From Eublepharis macularius (taxonomy: Eukaryota; Chordata; Lepidosauria; Squamata; Eublepharidae), in contig NC_072791.1 of the NCBI RefSeq assembly GCF_028583425.1, positions 45,949,368 through 46,013,367 of the forward strand: a DNA stretch of 64,000 nt, written 5' to 3'. The notes beneath the pieces are model-generated. The model was not told the origin of the DNA and did no database searches. It saw nothing but the letters and a program-made list of their open reading frames with translations. Shown piece after piece: positions 31,031 through 43,337 of the stretch. The position numbers were made by a program, and so were the translations under genes. Each line of letters opens with the position of its first letter. The first letter of the stretch is position 1.

Positions 31031-32578
31031 GTCACATCATCCTCACTTGCATAAAGAAGCTGACCAGAGCAGGAGGGCTATTCTCACTATTTTTTCCTCT
31101 GATTGGTAAGGAAATTGATTGCCAAACTGGACCCAAAAGAGTAATACAGCAGAAGAGTATTACTTTTATTTTTAGCATAACATATAGAGAATTATAGATC
31201 ACATACAGATATTTTTCTTTCTATGGAAGATGATATTTTGAGTTCCAAAAATACGACCTCTGGAAGGCAAATGGGGTCAGGGCAACAGCAACAAGTCCCC
31301 TTTGTGTCTATTACTATATAAACCACTGTAATTAGAGGGTACTTAAAATAATGGCACCATCAACTTGCTAACACTCAAATAAAACTAAAGGAATTGGAAT
31401 TGAATTGTTGCTAGGTCCACAAATACTGCTGGGGTGCTATTGTTGAAATGAATGACACCCTTTGTTCACAAAACTGTTGTGAATAGTGTTTGGCAAACTG
31501 CCCTGCAGCACACTTGACCATGTTGCTGCTTACCTCCAACTCCAGACCATTTATGAACAAATTAGTAATTACATAGCGCTGGTTAACAAACATATCTTTG
31601 GGGGACTCCACTGCTGGTTTACTTTCCTTGTGAGAACTGTCTTTTGCTGATGTTTAATCAATAGCTTCCACCAATTTACCTGGAACAGACTGCTAGCCAA
31701 TGGTATTTTGCGGACCCAAGCACACCTGAGCAGTGTGCGCCGGGAGGCAATGGGCCTCTGCCACCTTATCCAACATGTACTTGGCGAGGTGGGGTGGGGC
31801 TGAGAGGAAGATGAGCAGGGGAGGTGTGGATCGGGGGGGGGGGCACTTTTCCAAACTGCAATACACATGGGGAAGGCTCAAGAGGAAGACAAGCCCCAGG
31901 AGATTTTGCTTAGAACCAGGAAGCATGATGCTGGGACAAGCCCAGTATGCAGTGGACCAGTGCAGCTAAACCACACTCACCACTTCCTCCCAAACCACCA
32001 TCTTCCTCAAATTGTGATTCCCAAGTGGCTACTTAGGCTGCTTGTGCAATGAGCTGGTCCTGCAGGCCTTCAGCTGAGATAAAGTCTGCCGAAACTCAAC
32101 CCTCAAATTCTGATCTACCCCACCACTGACAAAAGGGAGAAAACGTTCTGAAATTCCTGAAGGATTTCTGACACTTCTTTGCAAGCTAGTTTAGTATGTT
32201 TCAATCTGTGAGGATATTGACAACTTCCTAGAGCAGGTTTGGGGAAATTATGCAGTTGGTTTGATCTGGCCTGGAGCCTTTCTCAGTCCAGTCCACAAGA
32301 AGGCACTGAGTAGGTTCATCAAATTAGGCCATCTGGCATGGAGAAAAGAAACAAGGTATGCTGCTCCTGCAGCCACTGATCTTGTGCTACCTTCTTTTAT
32401 CTCAGCCCTTGGGAGAACTTGTCCAAAAAGAATGAATACTAGGCCCATTCCTTCAGCTGCAAGGACCATTGAAAGTCAGGAGGAGTAGCCTAAGCAATAT
32501 GTGCTAGACTTTTAACCCCACTCTTCCTTTAGCCATGGGAAATGGCATGACAACTCTAAGTATAGTAGTGAGGGCAGG
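31031..32578. other. Unassigned stretch, partly GC-rich
   Basis: No supported gene. At 31.69-31.97 kb a GC-rich block opens frames on both strands without protein motifs. A G-run of about 10 lies near 31831. Confidence 0.3.
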
Positions 32579-32660
32579 GGTTGCCAACCTCCAGGAAGGA
32601 CCTGGAGTTCTCCCAGAATTACAACGAATCTCCATAGGCTTGCCAGGTCAGTAGTAGGCA
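32579..32660. mobile_element. hAT-like MITE fragment (GTTGCCAAC type)
   Basis: 'ggggttgccaacctccagga' followed by 'ctcccagaattacaacgaat' matches the first third of the element family at 37654 and, inverted, 58665. Only one end is present. Confidence 0.5.
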
Positions 32661-33264
32661 AAATTCCAGCAATTTGCCTCTTTGTTTGCTTATCACTGGC
32701 AATCAGCGAGAGAAGGCAAGCTGTGTCAGTCACAGATAGCATAAATGAGTACGGTGAAAATCAGGTGTTGATTTATAATTTCCTCCTTGCAGAGTTTAAT
32801 GGTGGCTGATCATTGCAGTAGTCTTTAGGTGGTTTTGAGGCAGAGCACCAGCAGTCAAGCAGAGAGAGTTTCTTTTTTATCCTCAGCCACTATCGTTGAC
32901 CCTGGTCTTCACTGGGATCCTCTAAAACTGTTGAACTCTGGCTGTCAATGGGTCCAGTCTTTTCCCTTTTTTAAAAAAAAATAATTCATTCCACCTCTAA
33001 GGCCATCTGCAGAGATTTAACAAGCAGTTTCTGGACATTGAGCTCCAGGGATGTGGGGCCAGCCGATACTCTTAACATTTCCCCATCTCTATCTGTACTC
33101 AAAGCCAAAGGTCAGGAGCAGCCCTGGCAGTTGTTCCAGCTTGCATTGTTCCTTCCTAGCCCTCATGTCAGAGGGCAAATTACATCAGACAGACTGATAG
33201 CTGTCAACTTTTCAGAATCCTAAAAACGGAAATTTAGGATCCTTCTCCTGCTCTTTAGAAGCCC
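32661..33264. other. Unassigned non-coding stretch
   Basis: No gene or recognised repeat. Confidence 0.3.
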
Positions 33265-33415
33265 TAGGGTTCTCAACTTTGAGTTGGGAAATTCCTGAAA
33301 ATTTGGGAATAGAGCTTGGGCAGGGGAGGAACTTCAGTGGGTATAATGCCATCCTCCAAAACAGCAATTTTCTCCAGGGGAACTGATCTCTCTACAGTCT
33401 GTAGATAGGGTTGCT
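33265..33415. mobile_element. hAT-like MITE fragment (TAGGGTT type)
   Basis: Begins TAGGGTTCTCAACTTTGAG. It has the same internal order as 58665-58883, including 'attttctccaggggaactga' and 'tctacagtctgtag'. It is cut short where the next element starts at 33416. Confidence 0.55.
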
Positions 33416-33675
33416 GGGTCTCCATGGCAACTGGGGGGAGACCCACAGGCACTTACTAGAGCTGTGCTCATGCAAGTGCATCCGTATATATGTGCTCCTG
33501 TGATTAGAAGTGATGTCATCATGTCAGGGTCAATTGAGCCCCAAACATAGCATTTTCTCTGTTTTGGGCCAATTGGCCCCTGCCATGTTGCCATTGCTTC
33601 TGGTTAAACTAGAAGTGACATCATCACACTTGCCCAGAGTGCCTGTCAATAGCGGGCAAAAACCTTTTAGCTTGC
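33416..33675. mobile_element. TAGGGTTGC hAT-like element with palindromic body
   Basis: Starts TAGGGTTGCTGGGTCTC immediately after the previous fragment. It contains paired 'agaagtgatgtcatcatg' (33507) and 'agaagtgacatcatcac' (33611) blocks and 'tgggccaattggcccct'. The ends and target duplication are unclear. Confidence 0.4.
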
Positions 33676-34994
33676 ACATGGCCTTATGGAAAGAAGACTG
33701 TGGAATTCATTACCTTATGAAGAGTGTTTTGTGTAGGAAATGGTGGGGCCCAAAATTCTGATAATGTACAAAGACCCTAAGATATTGCTTGCCTTCCCTA
33801 AGCAAGAAATGATATGTCCCTTTTCTGTTTTGAGTCACCCCCACATCTGACTTGTTCAGTTGCTGCAGGACCACCAGAGTCAGTTGTTGTGTTATAAGAC
33901 TGGATTCGCTAACTGGAATTTGTCTTTAGAACATGGTGCTTATGATGTGAATTAATAGATGCTTCTGCATTTGCTGTTATAATTTCCTCATCACTCTCTG
34001 TGCTGTCATCGCTATCGCAGGGATTTGTTCTTCTGCAGAGCCTTTATCTCTGTTGAGTCTGTTGGCAAGGGAGGTGTTGCAGCAATTCCCCTGGTGAATG
34101 TTGCCGTGGCCCAAGCTGCTATCAGGGATCTGAAAAAGAATAAATATTCTGTTACTTCTGCTCATTCTGCCCGACTGATGACTACCTATGGTTCTGGCAC
34201 TCTCCCATACTGTGCAGGATTTGCCAGTCACTTGAGCTGTTAGCATTACTTTGTGTCCCAATTGTGGCATAAAGTTTAGAGGAGGAAGAAAGGAGGAAGG
34301 GACTAAAGAGAAAATTAGAGAATTTTAAAATTTGCATGCACTTTTGATGTGTAGTTAAATCAAATGGTTTCTGGGGCTTATTTTATATCCTGCAGGACCA
34401 ATAAATGCAGTGCAATGGCAGTAATGGAGAAGCAAGTGGTAAAAAATGCAGGCTTCCATGAGAAATTTCTGGTATGGTTTTTCTTCAAGAACTTTGGGCT
34501 GCTTGGGGAAGTGCTGCTGAAATGGCTGATAAATTTGGTTTATATAACACTATTGTGAACAGTTACTGTACAACGTTCTTAGCTCAAATTAAAGGTAATT
34601 TTCTGCTCTTTAATGTAATGAATTGATTTAAAAAATTAAGGTGATATATTCAAAAACTTGTTTTTGTAAACATGGAGACACTTTGATATTTTTTATTATA
34701 TGCTTTAAGTTGGGGTCTGTACATCCTGCTAATCAGTTGCAAAATAGTCAAAAGGACCTTGACCATATTGTACCATGATCAGGTGAACGGCATATAAAAT
34801 AATGGTTTTATGCATGTTAAACTGAAATGCATCTACAACAAAATAATTTAAAATTCTACAGCTAAGGGCAGTGCCACTGCCACACTTCTCCAAAATTCGT
34901 TCAAGGACAGATTTCCCATAAAACATACATTCCTATAAAATAAGAAGGACTTTATATACAACAATAATCAAGGCCTCATTTTCAACTTCAGTAT
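33676..34994. other. Unassigned non-coding stretch
   Basis: No supported gene. At 33.97-34.27 kb both strands are open for about 75-97 codons. On the minus strand one frame contains an acidic run (CDSDDSTESDEE) near 34.0 kb. It is not enough to call an exon. Confidence 0.3.
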
Positions 34995-37146
34995 CAGTGC
35001 AATCCTGAGGACCGCAGGGCTGCCACCAGCTGCATAACTGTGGCACTGCTCATGTGCTCCTTAAGGACTTCCATGGGAAAGCTATGCCGGCAGCCAAGCC
35101 TAGTTGTCCTGGAAGTACCACCAGAATCCACCAATTGCAGGGTGGTGAGTGGTAGGGAAAGGTATAGCCAGGCCACAGGCCAGGCTGAAGTTACTGTCAC
35201 CAGCTGCCAATGCTCCTTCCCCACTCTGCTCTGAAAATGGGTGTACAGGGCAGAAAGACTCCTATGATTGGGCTTGCCACACCCCAACAGAGGCGTCTGC
35301 CTTGAGAGAAACCCTGCCCTGTGGGGGGGGGGATTACACTGAAGGTGCAGAGAGGGCGCCCTCCTGCCCACTTGCCCAACCCCCATTCTGACAAGGGTCA
35401 GGCTGGCAGCTGAAGCACCACTTGCTTGCAACTCCTCCCTATCATTGCTGCTCTGAGAAACATGCACCCCCTGCTTGAAAAGTAAGACCAGAAAGATAGT
35501 GGGAACCAGTGAGGGTCACACCCACATCCCCTATTACTCAGGATCAGCCCCCCAACTTAAATAACTTAAAATAAAAACTTAAATAAAATATATTGGAATT
35601 TAATATTCCTGGTGGCAGCTAACTACCCAGAGGGTGTGAAGGGAAAGATTAAAGTAAAATCCACCCTAAAGAAAGTGAAGATCATAACAAGCTCCTTAAA
35701 GACAAGTGGGGGGCAGATTCTAAAACAAATGATGATAATGCCCATTTGAATAAATGGGAGAGAATGGAAGGCCCGTTGGATATGATGGGAGCCACAACTG
35801 TCCATCAAGTTGCAGCAGCTCCAGTGAAACACATCATTGCATCAAAAAGATGTGAGGAGACTGCTGGGTGGCCCTCGAGAGCTGTGCTCTGGTGCTGGGA
35901 TGACAGCCCCCAGAGTGGAATGATGGCCTTTGGGACCAGAGAAACTCCTCCAGGGGTCATCATCCCATCCCCAGCACAAGATTCCCAAAGTCCATCCCTG
36001 CCTCCGCAAACAGCAAAAGGGAGAGTGGTCTGGCCTTGTGGGGGAGAGGCCCCAGGGATCCCAGGACATTGCTCCACTTCCCCTCATCCCAGCATCAACC
36101 TCACCCCCCCCCCTCATACAGCTGTCTTCTCCCTGGCTTATCAGACACTAGCAGTGCATCTGATAAGCCACTCAGAAGCAGGATTGACTCATGGGCTGCG
36201 TGGAGAACCACTCCTGGGGCTGTCTCGAATGGCAGTCGAGAAGGATTACTAGGGGCTGTTACAGCCCATGCTCCTCGGCCTTCCTGATGAGTCATGACAT
36301 GAATGGCGACAGGCCTGGCCTCGCACAACCCAGAGCCAGGTCTGCCACATCCTAAGAGGGTGTCCATGGCCTGAGGCAGCAATGTCAGCTCCACTGTCAC
36401 AGGTGCTGCTGGCAACCAGATGATGGCCACTCCTCTGGTGGGATGTAGCTAATCACCTGGATCTGGCCGTTCTGTGAGGGAGACAGTCAAGGATCTTGCA
36501 CCCGCCATTGCAGGGGAGTTACAAAAACAAGCACTCTGTTACCATAGCCTGCAGCCATGCCTTCTCCTCTGCCCAAGGGGGGAGCCTGGCTAAGGGGGTC
36601 TAACTGGAGCCCTGACCTGGGCTGCTTGAAGCTCCCCTGAAACAGCTGTGTTGAATGCAGTTTTCTGGGTGACTGCCTCCATTGCAGGCATGGGCTGTGC
36701 CTGCTTATGGGCAGGGGCCTCACACACACACACCTCGCGAGCATCCACTGTAGAGGCCAACGTTTGGGAGGGTGCAGAGGAGGGGAGAGGGGAGGGCGGT
36801 GTGAACAGGCAAGCCAGGGCAGCCACCTCCCAAGCTCCTTCTTACCTGTTAGGGCAGCCCCCACGAGTCCCCTCTACCACCTTGTGTTTTAAGTCCCCAC
36901 AGCAGGAGACTCTTGGGTAGAGTTTCTGGCCCCCTCCCTATTTACTCAATGTCATGGGCACCCTGGTCAGAGGTTATGTAGAGTGCCTGGGGAGCTGATT
37001 GGGTGCGGGCGAGGAGGCTTGACTGCCACAGGAGTGTCAGCGGATTGGTCCCTTTGGTAGTTGGCATCCTATGTTCAGCCGGGCCGCATAACTCCAGATA
37101 AAGCTCCTAAAGCACTTTTGTCCACCCCCCCCTCTGGATTGCACTG
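34995..37146. mobile_element. Putative 2.15-kb Harbinger-like element
   Basis: Begins CAGTGCAATCC and ends GGATTGCACTG, exactly the 11-bp terminus of the 88-bp MITE at 27710. The 3-bp flanks are TAT and TAA. The interior is GC-rich, unlike the AT-rich flanks, and diverges from the MITE right after the terminal 11-12 bp. Open frames at 35746-36252 (plus) and 36101-36430 or 36487-36864 (minus) show no DDE transposase or Myb/SANT motif that I recognise. It may be a decayed or non-autonomous relative of the MITE. Two unrelated MITE halves are an alternative. Confidence 0.45.
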
Positions 37147-37149
37147 TAA

Positions 37150-37653
37150 ATATATATTTTAAATTATAGTGTCATGTGCCAAAGTTAGCAGAAATGCTGC
37201 AATAACTGATAACTAAACATTTAGGAAACTCTCACATTTTCAGGAATTTCCATGCCCATTATTTCTTTGTGCAAGTAAAACCAAAAATGTCTTTGGCTCT
37301 GTTGATTCACTTACTACTGAGAATCTCACTCAGAACATTTCATTGTGATATCGTTAATCTCATATATTTTGGGAGACCAAATTTTGGGGGAAAAGGAAAT
37401 ATCACACATACAACCCACAGCATGCATGATATTACACTGTTCAAAATGCACATCTTTGAAAGTTTTGAGTGTATTCAGCAACTTTAATAAAAAATCGTAC
37501 AGATATACCAACATATTTTAAAACTATTTTAATTACAATGCAACAACATTAATTATAATTTGTATATATTATACTTGTAGATATTACAGTGGCAAGAGTG
37601 CCACATATGTGCAGTTCAAGAGAGTATTTATTTAAAAATTCTGCCCAACTAAA
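37150..37653. other. Unassigned AT-rich stretch
   Basis: No gene or recognised repeat. Confidence 0.3.
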
Positions 37654-37841
37654 TTTGCCAACCTCCAGGTGGTAGCTGGACATCTCCTGGAATTACAATG
37701 GATCTCCAGGCCACAGAGATCAGTCCCCTTGAGAAAATGACTGTTTGGGAGGCAGAGTCTATTGCATTATACATCACTGTGATCCCTTTTCAGGCCACAC
37801 ACACCAGTTCTCCAGGTATTTCCCCACCTGGAGCTGGCTAC
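37654..37841. mobile_element. hAT-like MITE (TTGCCAAC type)
   Basis: 'tttgccaacctccaggtggt', 'ggatctccaggccacagaga' and 'gagaaaatgactgtttggga' run in the order seen, inverted, at 58665-58883. It ends near 'cacctggagctggcta'. No intact target duplication. Confidence 0.55.
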
Positions 37842-40203
37842 ACTATGCAGGCTCCACATAAGTTCAGATAAGAAGGTCTCTCAGGGCTGATTCTCATTTC
37901 ATGATTTGTGCTCTTGGTATAGACATCCAAATGCAACACACATGTCATTAAATTGGAAGGGTGTATATATGCACAATTTGGCATATGTTAATTTAAAATA
38001 ATTGAAAGGGACAAAAAGGTCTGAGATCCTGTTTCCAAATATCTTAAAGGGATACATACAGAATTCTATATTCTTGTATTGTTCACAACTGTCAGGTCAG
38101 AAATGAAGTTTGTATTTGGATATCTGATTGTTCTGAGTACAGAATGCAAAGCGAGAATGACTTCAGGAAAATGTTCTTTGGTTAGTCCTTCAGAGGAAAG
38201 GAATTCTGGGACAGCCACCAAAATGCCTTTTTACATCTGTGCAAAATTGTGACTTAGCATACTAATTGTTAAGAAGGCACAGCATCATCAAAAAAAGAAC
38301 AGTTTGAAATAGCTGTTCAAAACAACAGCAAGCTCTCTCTAGTCATATTGCATTACAACTTTGGCCGTCTTGTTCTCAAATGTCTGCAAGGAAGATTTCC
38401 TGTTTTTATGCTCCCCCAGGTTTCTCTCTCATTTGTATTCACATGTTTACATATAGTGTTGTGTGCCAGTCTTCACAGTGTGTGGTCCAAGCCATTGTTA
38501 ATCTGAATGTATACTTTTAAACCACACCACCCCCAAAGCGTCTGGCCCTGAGACACCCACAGGGCTGGCCTTTGCCTCTGTCCCCGCCTCTGTCTCAGAG
38601 GTGTCCTGTTTAAGTGAAAGCAGAAGACATATTAAAGTAAACAAACACGTTTTGTAAACTGGGAGTCACTGGACAGCTTTCAGCACTCCTTGTTTTGACA
38701 GCAGCCCATCACTGACACACGTCTGGTTTGCTGGCTGGGCCTTTGCCAAAGCTGGGACTGCCTCTGAAGATTTTGTGATGGATCTCGCAAAGGTGGTGGA
38801 GGTGGTCTGAGGGCCACAGTTTGTCAATGAAAATGTCCTTTGGATGTTATCTTGATGTTCCTTTATGGAATTATTTTTTTCAGCATAAGGGAATCAATTG
38901 CAAATGCTCGAAGCAATCGCTTTCATGATAAAGCCAAGAGATGGAGTCATTCCCTTAGAGATTTCCTTGCTGCTTTCTTGAATTGGAAAGTTGCTTCTTG
39001 TGCTTTGGAAGATGTCTGATTTCTGCCCCTCCCTGTTCAGTTGGCTCCATAACTACATTAAAACATGGAGATGGAGCAAGTGAATATTTTTTTAACAAAA
39101 ATTGAAACAAAAAGATGGTGCGAGTTAAAGCCTACCAGTTGTGGAAGAGTTGAGGGCGGACGAGTTGAGGGCCTTACCCCAAATCTAGTTTACTATGAGT
39201 TATGAGTAACTTAAAGTAGATCTACTAAATTGCAATGGCTATATGACACCTTATGCTAATAAGTGTAGAAACCACTAGAATCTCTAGGTGAAGACACAGT
39301 AGGTATAAAAACACAGTGGGTTGGTTCATCACTAAGTGTGGCTTCTATGTGGCTTCACAAGTAAAATATGAGATGGGCCATTTTTAAATAGAAGGGACTT
39401 TAGAATTGGCTAATTGATAGATTTTGATGTCCTAGGATGAAGCATTAAACCAAAATTGAAAGTGGAAAAAGGAGCTAAACATGTGATCATAAATGTTTAT
39501 GCACTGATGGAATTTATTTGTATTGATTTCTTGAGTCTGGATTTTTATTCATTTAAAAAACCTTTTAATTTAAATTTTTATTAGAAGAAAGTTCACGTGT
39601 CCTATTTCCCAATGTAGTTATTGAGGTATGTCATTCTGAAAAGCCATACATTAAGAGCCTTTCAGGGTGATGGGGAAATAGTAGTCTGCTAGAGAACTTG
39701 AGAAAGAATCTGTATTGAACAGAACAGCACAATTACTAAAACTATAGGCATGCACAGTGAATTGGAAGTTGGTCCAGTCAGTTATTATAAAGTGCCACAT
39801 GTGCATTTGTTGGTTCATCAGTCATTTTAAAAGTGCAAATATCTTCTGGGGCTTGCAAAGTAGGTTTTCAGGTTGGTATTGGTTCTAGTCAGTCAGCACG
39901 ATGCATAAAAGATATTTTCTTACAGATTTCCCCCTCAGAGCTCAGCCCTTAAGAGGAAAGATACATTTTAACTGAACACAGTGAGGGCATTTCCAGATTA
40001 GTTTCACTGCTCTAAAAATTGCCAGCCAAAATGACTGGCATGTTGGGCAACCCATGAGCAACCCATCCTGAGTGATTATATTTGGTGGTACAAAGCCTCA
40101 ACTGTGCCTAGAACTCTTTCTAAGGGTGTCTGGTAGCCACTTAAATTGTGTCTCTTTTGACAAGTTTTCTCAATGTTGCTTAAAACAATTAAAATCGGTC
40201 AAT
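37842..40203. other. 2.4 kb without transposons; possible conserved non-coding DNA
   Basis: No gene or recognised repeat. The part at about 38500-39060, including 'gcaaatgctcgaagcaatcg' at 38898, is compositionally balanced and free of repeat signatures, so it is a candidate conserved non-coding element; conservation cannot be tested from one sequence. Confidence 0.3.
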
Positions 40204-40208
40204 GATTG

Positions 40209-40639
40209 TGTCAGTCTATGGAGTTCAAGTTACTTTGATTTCATCTCCCACCCCTTGCAGCAAGAAATCCAAATCTCTTGAGTCACAGGATTTTATTAGA
40301 AGAGTAAATATTCAAGGTACAAGTGTCCATAGATAATCCAAAGGCTATAGAAGCTTCTGGCTGAACACACGGCCTTTGTTGAGAATGACGTGTTAGTTTC
40401 TTGCAACAGTATATCATACCCTCCTTTCCATCCCCCACCCCCCGTATGCCCAGTTAGTATAGGAGCTGGGGAATGTGAAAGTTATGGCTTCAAGGTTTCT
40501 GCGGTGAGCTTCTTCAGATAAGGCTGTCTTGGGAACCACATCTGCCCCCGTGAACCTGCATACAAAACAACACTGGAAAAATACAGCAGTACAGCAGTGA
40601 GAAAACAATATGGCAGTGCTGTGGGTAACAGACCTGACA
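40209..40639 (-). repeat. Gypsy 3' LTR
   Basis: A 431-bp LTR running TGTCAG to CTGACA. It pairs with 47692-48121 with about 17-20 differences. The inner neighbour (about 40640-40652) is pyrimidine-rich on the plus strand, that is, a polypurine tract on the element's strand. Confidence 0.92.
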
Positions 40640-43317
40640 TTTCTGCCCCTCCAAAAGCCCCCTTCACCCCCCAGCCCCCTCCTTGTCTGGGTATTTTTTG
40701 TGAAATTTGGCTATGAGTTTTGGGGCCTGTACATGAGATGATTCTACCCACTCTCTAAAGCTTTCATCAAAATCTTTCCATCTGATAAGATAATAGAGTT
40801 TGTTATGCTTTCGTCAAATATCTCCTCCACCTCGTAGTGTATTTGTCCATCCACGAGGGTGGGGTGGGGCACCGCCTTTTCTGGATGCCATTCATCTGGT
40901 ACCAGTGCTTTCTTTAGTAGACTGAAGTGAAAGGTAGAGTGCATCTGTCGTAGGTTTTTTGGTAATTCCAACTCTACAGTTACTTCATTAATCACTCTTT
41001 TTACAGGAAAAGGACCCATGTACTTTAGTCCTAGTTTTTTGCAGGGTTGCTCGCTTCTGAAATATTTGGTGGAAACATAGACTCTGTCTCCGGGTTGTAG
41101 TTTCCACTGCTCCACACGGTGGTGACCTGCATATTTCTTGTAATCCTCTTTGGCCTTTTTAAAGGTTTCTTGGATGATTTTCCATTGTTCTGTTAGGGAA
41201 GACCACCATTCTCCCAAATCCCCTGGTTTTTGGGTACTCAGAGTGGTTTCAAAAGGAATAGCTTTCCCTTCATAGCCTTGTAGTACTTTGAAAGGGGATT
41301 CTCCGGTAGAACTGTGAACCGAGTTGTTGTATGTGTATTCGGCAAAATGAATAAAGTCCACCCAGTTATCTTGTTGGTAGTTAATGTAACATCTGAGAAA
41401 TTGTTCTAACACCTGATTTGTCCTTTCCGACTGCCCGTCGGTTTGCGGATGGTGAACAGAGCTTAAACCTTGTTCAATGCCCGCTACCTGTAGTAGCTCC
41501 TGCCAGAAGTTGGCAACAAACTGCACGTCTCGGTCAGATATTACCTTGGAGGGAAAGGAGTGAAGTCTGACTATGTGCTTCATGAACAAGCTGGCTAGCT
41601 TTTTTGCAGTAGGAATGGTGGTACACGGAATAAAGTGAGCTTCTTTGGAGAACAAATCCACCACTACTAATATACAAGTGCATCCTTTTGAGGGCGGCAA
41701 ATCAGTAATAAAGTCCATTGAGATTACTGCCCAGGGTCTAGAGGGAGTCTCTAGTGGTTGCAACAGTCCTGGAGGCTTCCCCCGCCTGGATTTGGCCATT
41801 ATACACACAGGGCATGAGGATACGTATTGGGAGACATCTCGTCTCATAGTTGGCCACCAAAATTGCCTTTGCACTAAGTGGAGGGTTTTGAGGTAGCCGA
41901 AATGTCCAGCTAATTTGGCATCGTGGCACTGCTGAAGTACTTCCTTCCTTAGGCTTAAGGGTATGTATAGTTTAGAGCCTTTGCGCCATTCGCCCTCCTC
42001 TGTTTGTTTGAGCTCTGCGGTGGGCGCTTCCTCCCCCTCTTCCTCCCCCTCACTTTTCACTTTTTCCTTCCAGTTACTGGGATCAGGTTTCTCTTTTGTT
42101 TGCTCCTTGGATGATTGGCTACGGGTAGTCACAGCCCCTCCCAATTGGGTGGGTGAGAAGACTGTGTCAATGATCTCCTCCCTCTTGCTGTCATGTTGGG
42201 GCATGTGTGATAGAGCATCTGCTAGGAAATTAGACTTCCTAGGCAAATAATTCAGGGTGAAGTTGAATTTGGAGAAAAACTCTGCCCACTGAAGTTGTTT
42301 AGCATTGAGCCGGTGGGGGGTGCGGAGAGCTTCTAAGTTTTTATGATCTGTCCAGACCTCAAAAGGATGGTGTGCCCCCTCCAACCATTGTCTCCATGTT
42401 GTGAGGGCTAATTTAACTGCAAAAGCTTCCTTTCCCCATACACTCCCATTTCTTTCCACCTCCGTGAATTTTTTTCGAAAGATAGGCACAGGGGTATAGT
42501 TTGTTAGTCTCACCCTGCTGAAGGAGCACCCCCCCCATGGCAATGTCACTCGCATCTACCTGCACAATGAATTTACGGTTCTCATCTGGATGCTGCAGCA
42601 CCAGCTCAGAGGTGAATTTGCTTTTTAAGCCTTCAAAGGCTTGTTGACATTCTATGGTCCAGTTTAATTTAGCCTGCGGTTTGTTCGCTTGCACTTCCTT
42701 ACCCTTGGTTTTCAGTAAATCCGTTAAAGGTAAAGCAATCTGAGCAAAGTTCTCTATGAAAGGCCGGTAGAAATTTGCGAACCCCAGGAACAACTGCAGT
42801 TGCCTTCTGGTAGTGGGGGCCGCCCAGCTATTAACTGCTTGGACCTTCATGGGATCCATTTTTAGCCCCTGGCCAGATATACGATAGCCAAGATAGTCCA
42901 ACTCCTCTTTGTGGAATTCACATTTGGATAATTTGACCGGCAACTTGTGCTTAATTAACGCCTTTAGTACTTTGCGGACCAGTTCCACATGGGAGGCTTT
43001 ATCTCGTGTATAAATTAAAACATCATCAAGGTACATGACCACTCCTTTATATAAGTACTCATGCAGTACTTCATTTATGAGCATCATGTACACACTCGGA
43101 GCACCTTTAAGGCCGAAAGGCATGACTAAGTATTCATATTGTCCCAGAGGCGTATTGAAAGCGGTTTTTCATTCATCCCCCTCCCTTATTCTCACATGGA
43201 AATAGGCATCTTTCAAATCTAATTTAGAAAAGACTTTACCTTGCACCACCACGCTGAGTAAGTCTCGGATCAAGGGAATGGGGTAGGCGTTGGACATGGA
43301 TACCGCATCAATCCCTC

Positions 43318-43337
43318 GGAAATCTGTGCATAGTCTC
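43318..43337 (+). repeat. L1 target duplication, left copy
   Basis: A 20-bp segment of gypsy pol, identical to 44527-44546. Confidence 0.92.

Noticed and set aside
31569-31969. Open frames on both strands in a GC-rich block
   Set aside because: No protein motif and low-complexity composition.
33975-34270. Frame with an acidic run and a possible splice acceptor on minus
   Set aside because: Short, overlapping open frames on both strands and no recognisable domain; not enough for an exon.
35746-36864. Several open frames of 80-168 codons on both strands
   Set aside because: They overlap on both strands in GC-rich DNA, have no motif or splice context I recognise, and lie inside a putative TIR element.
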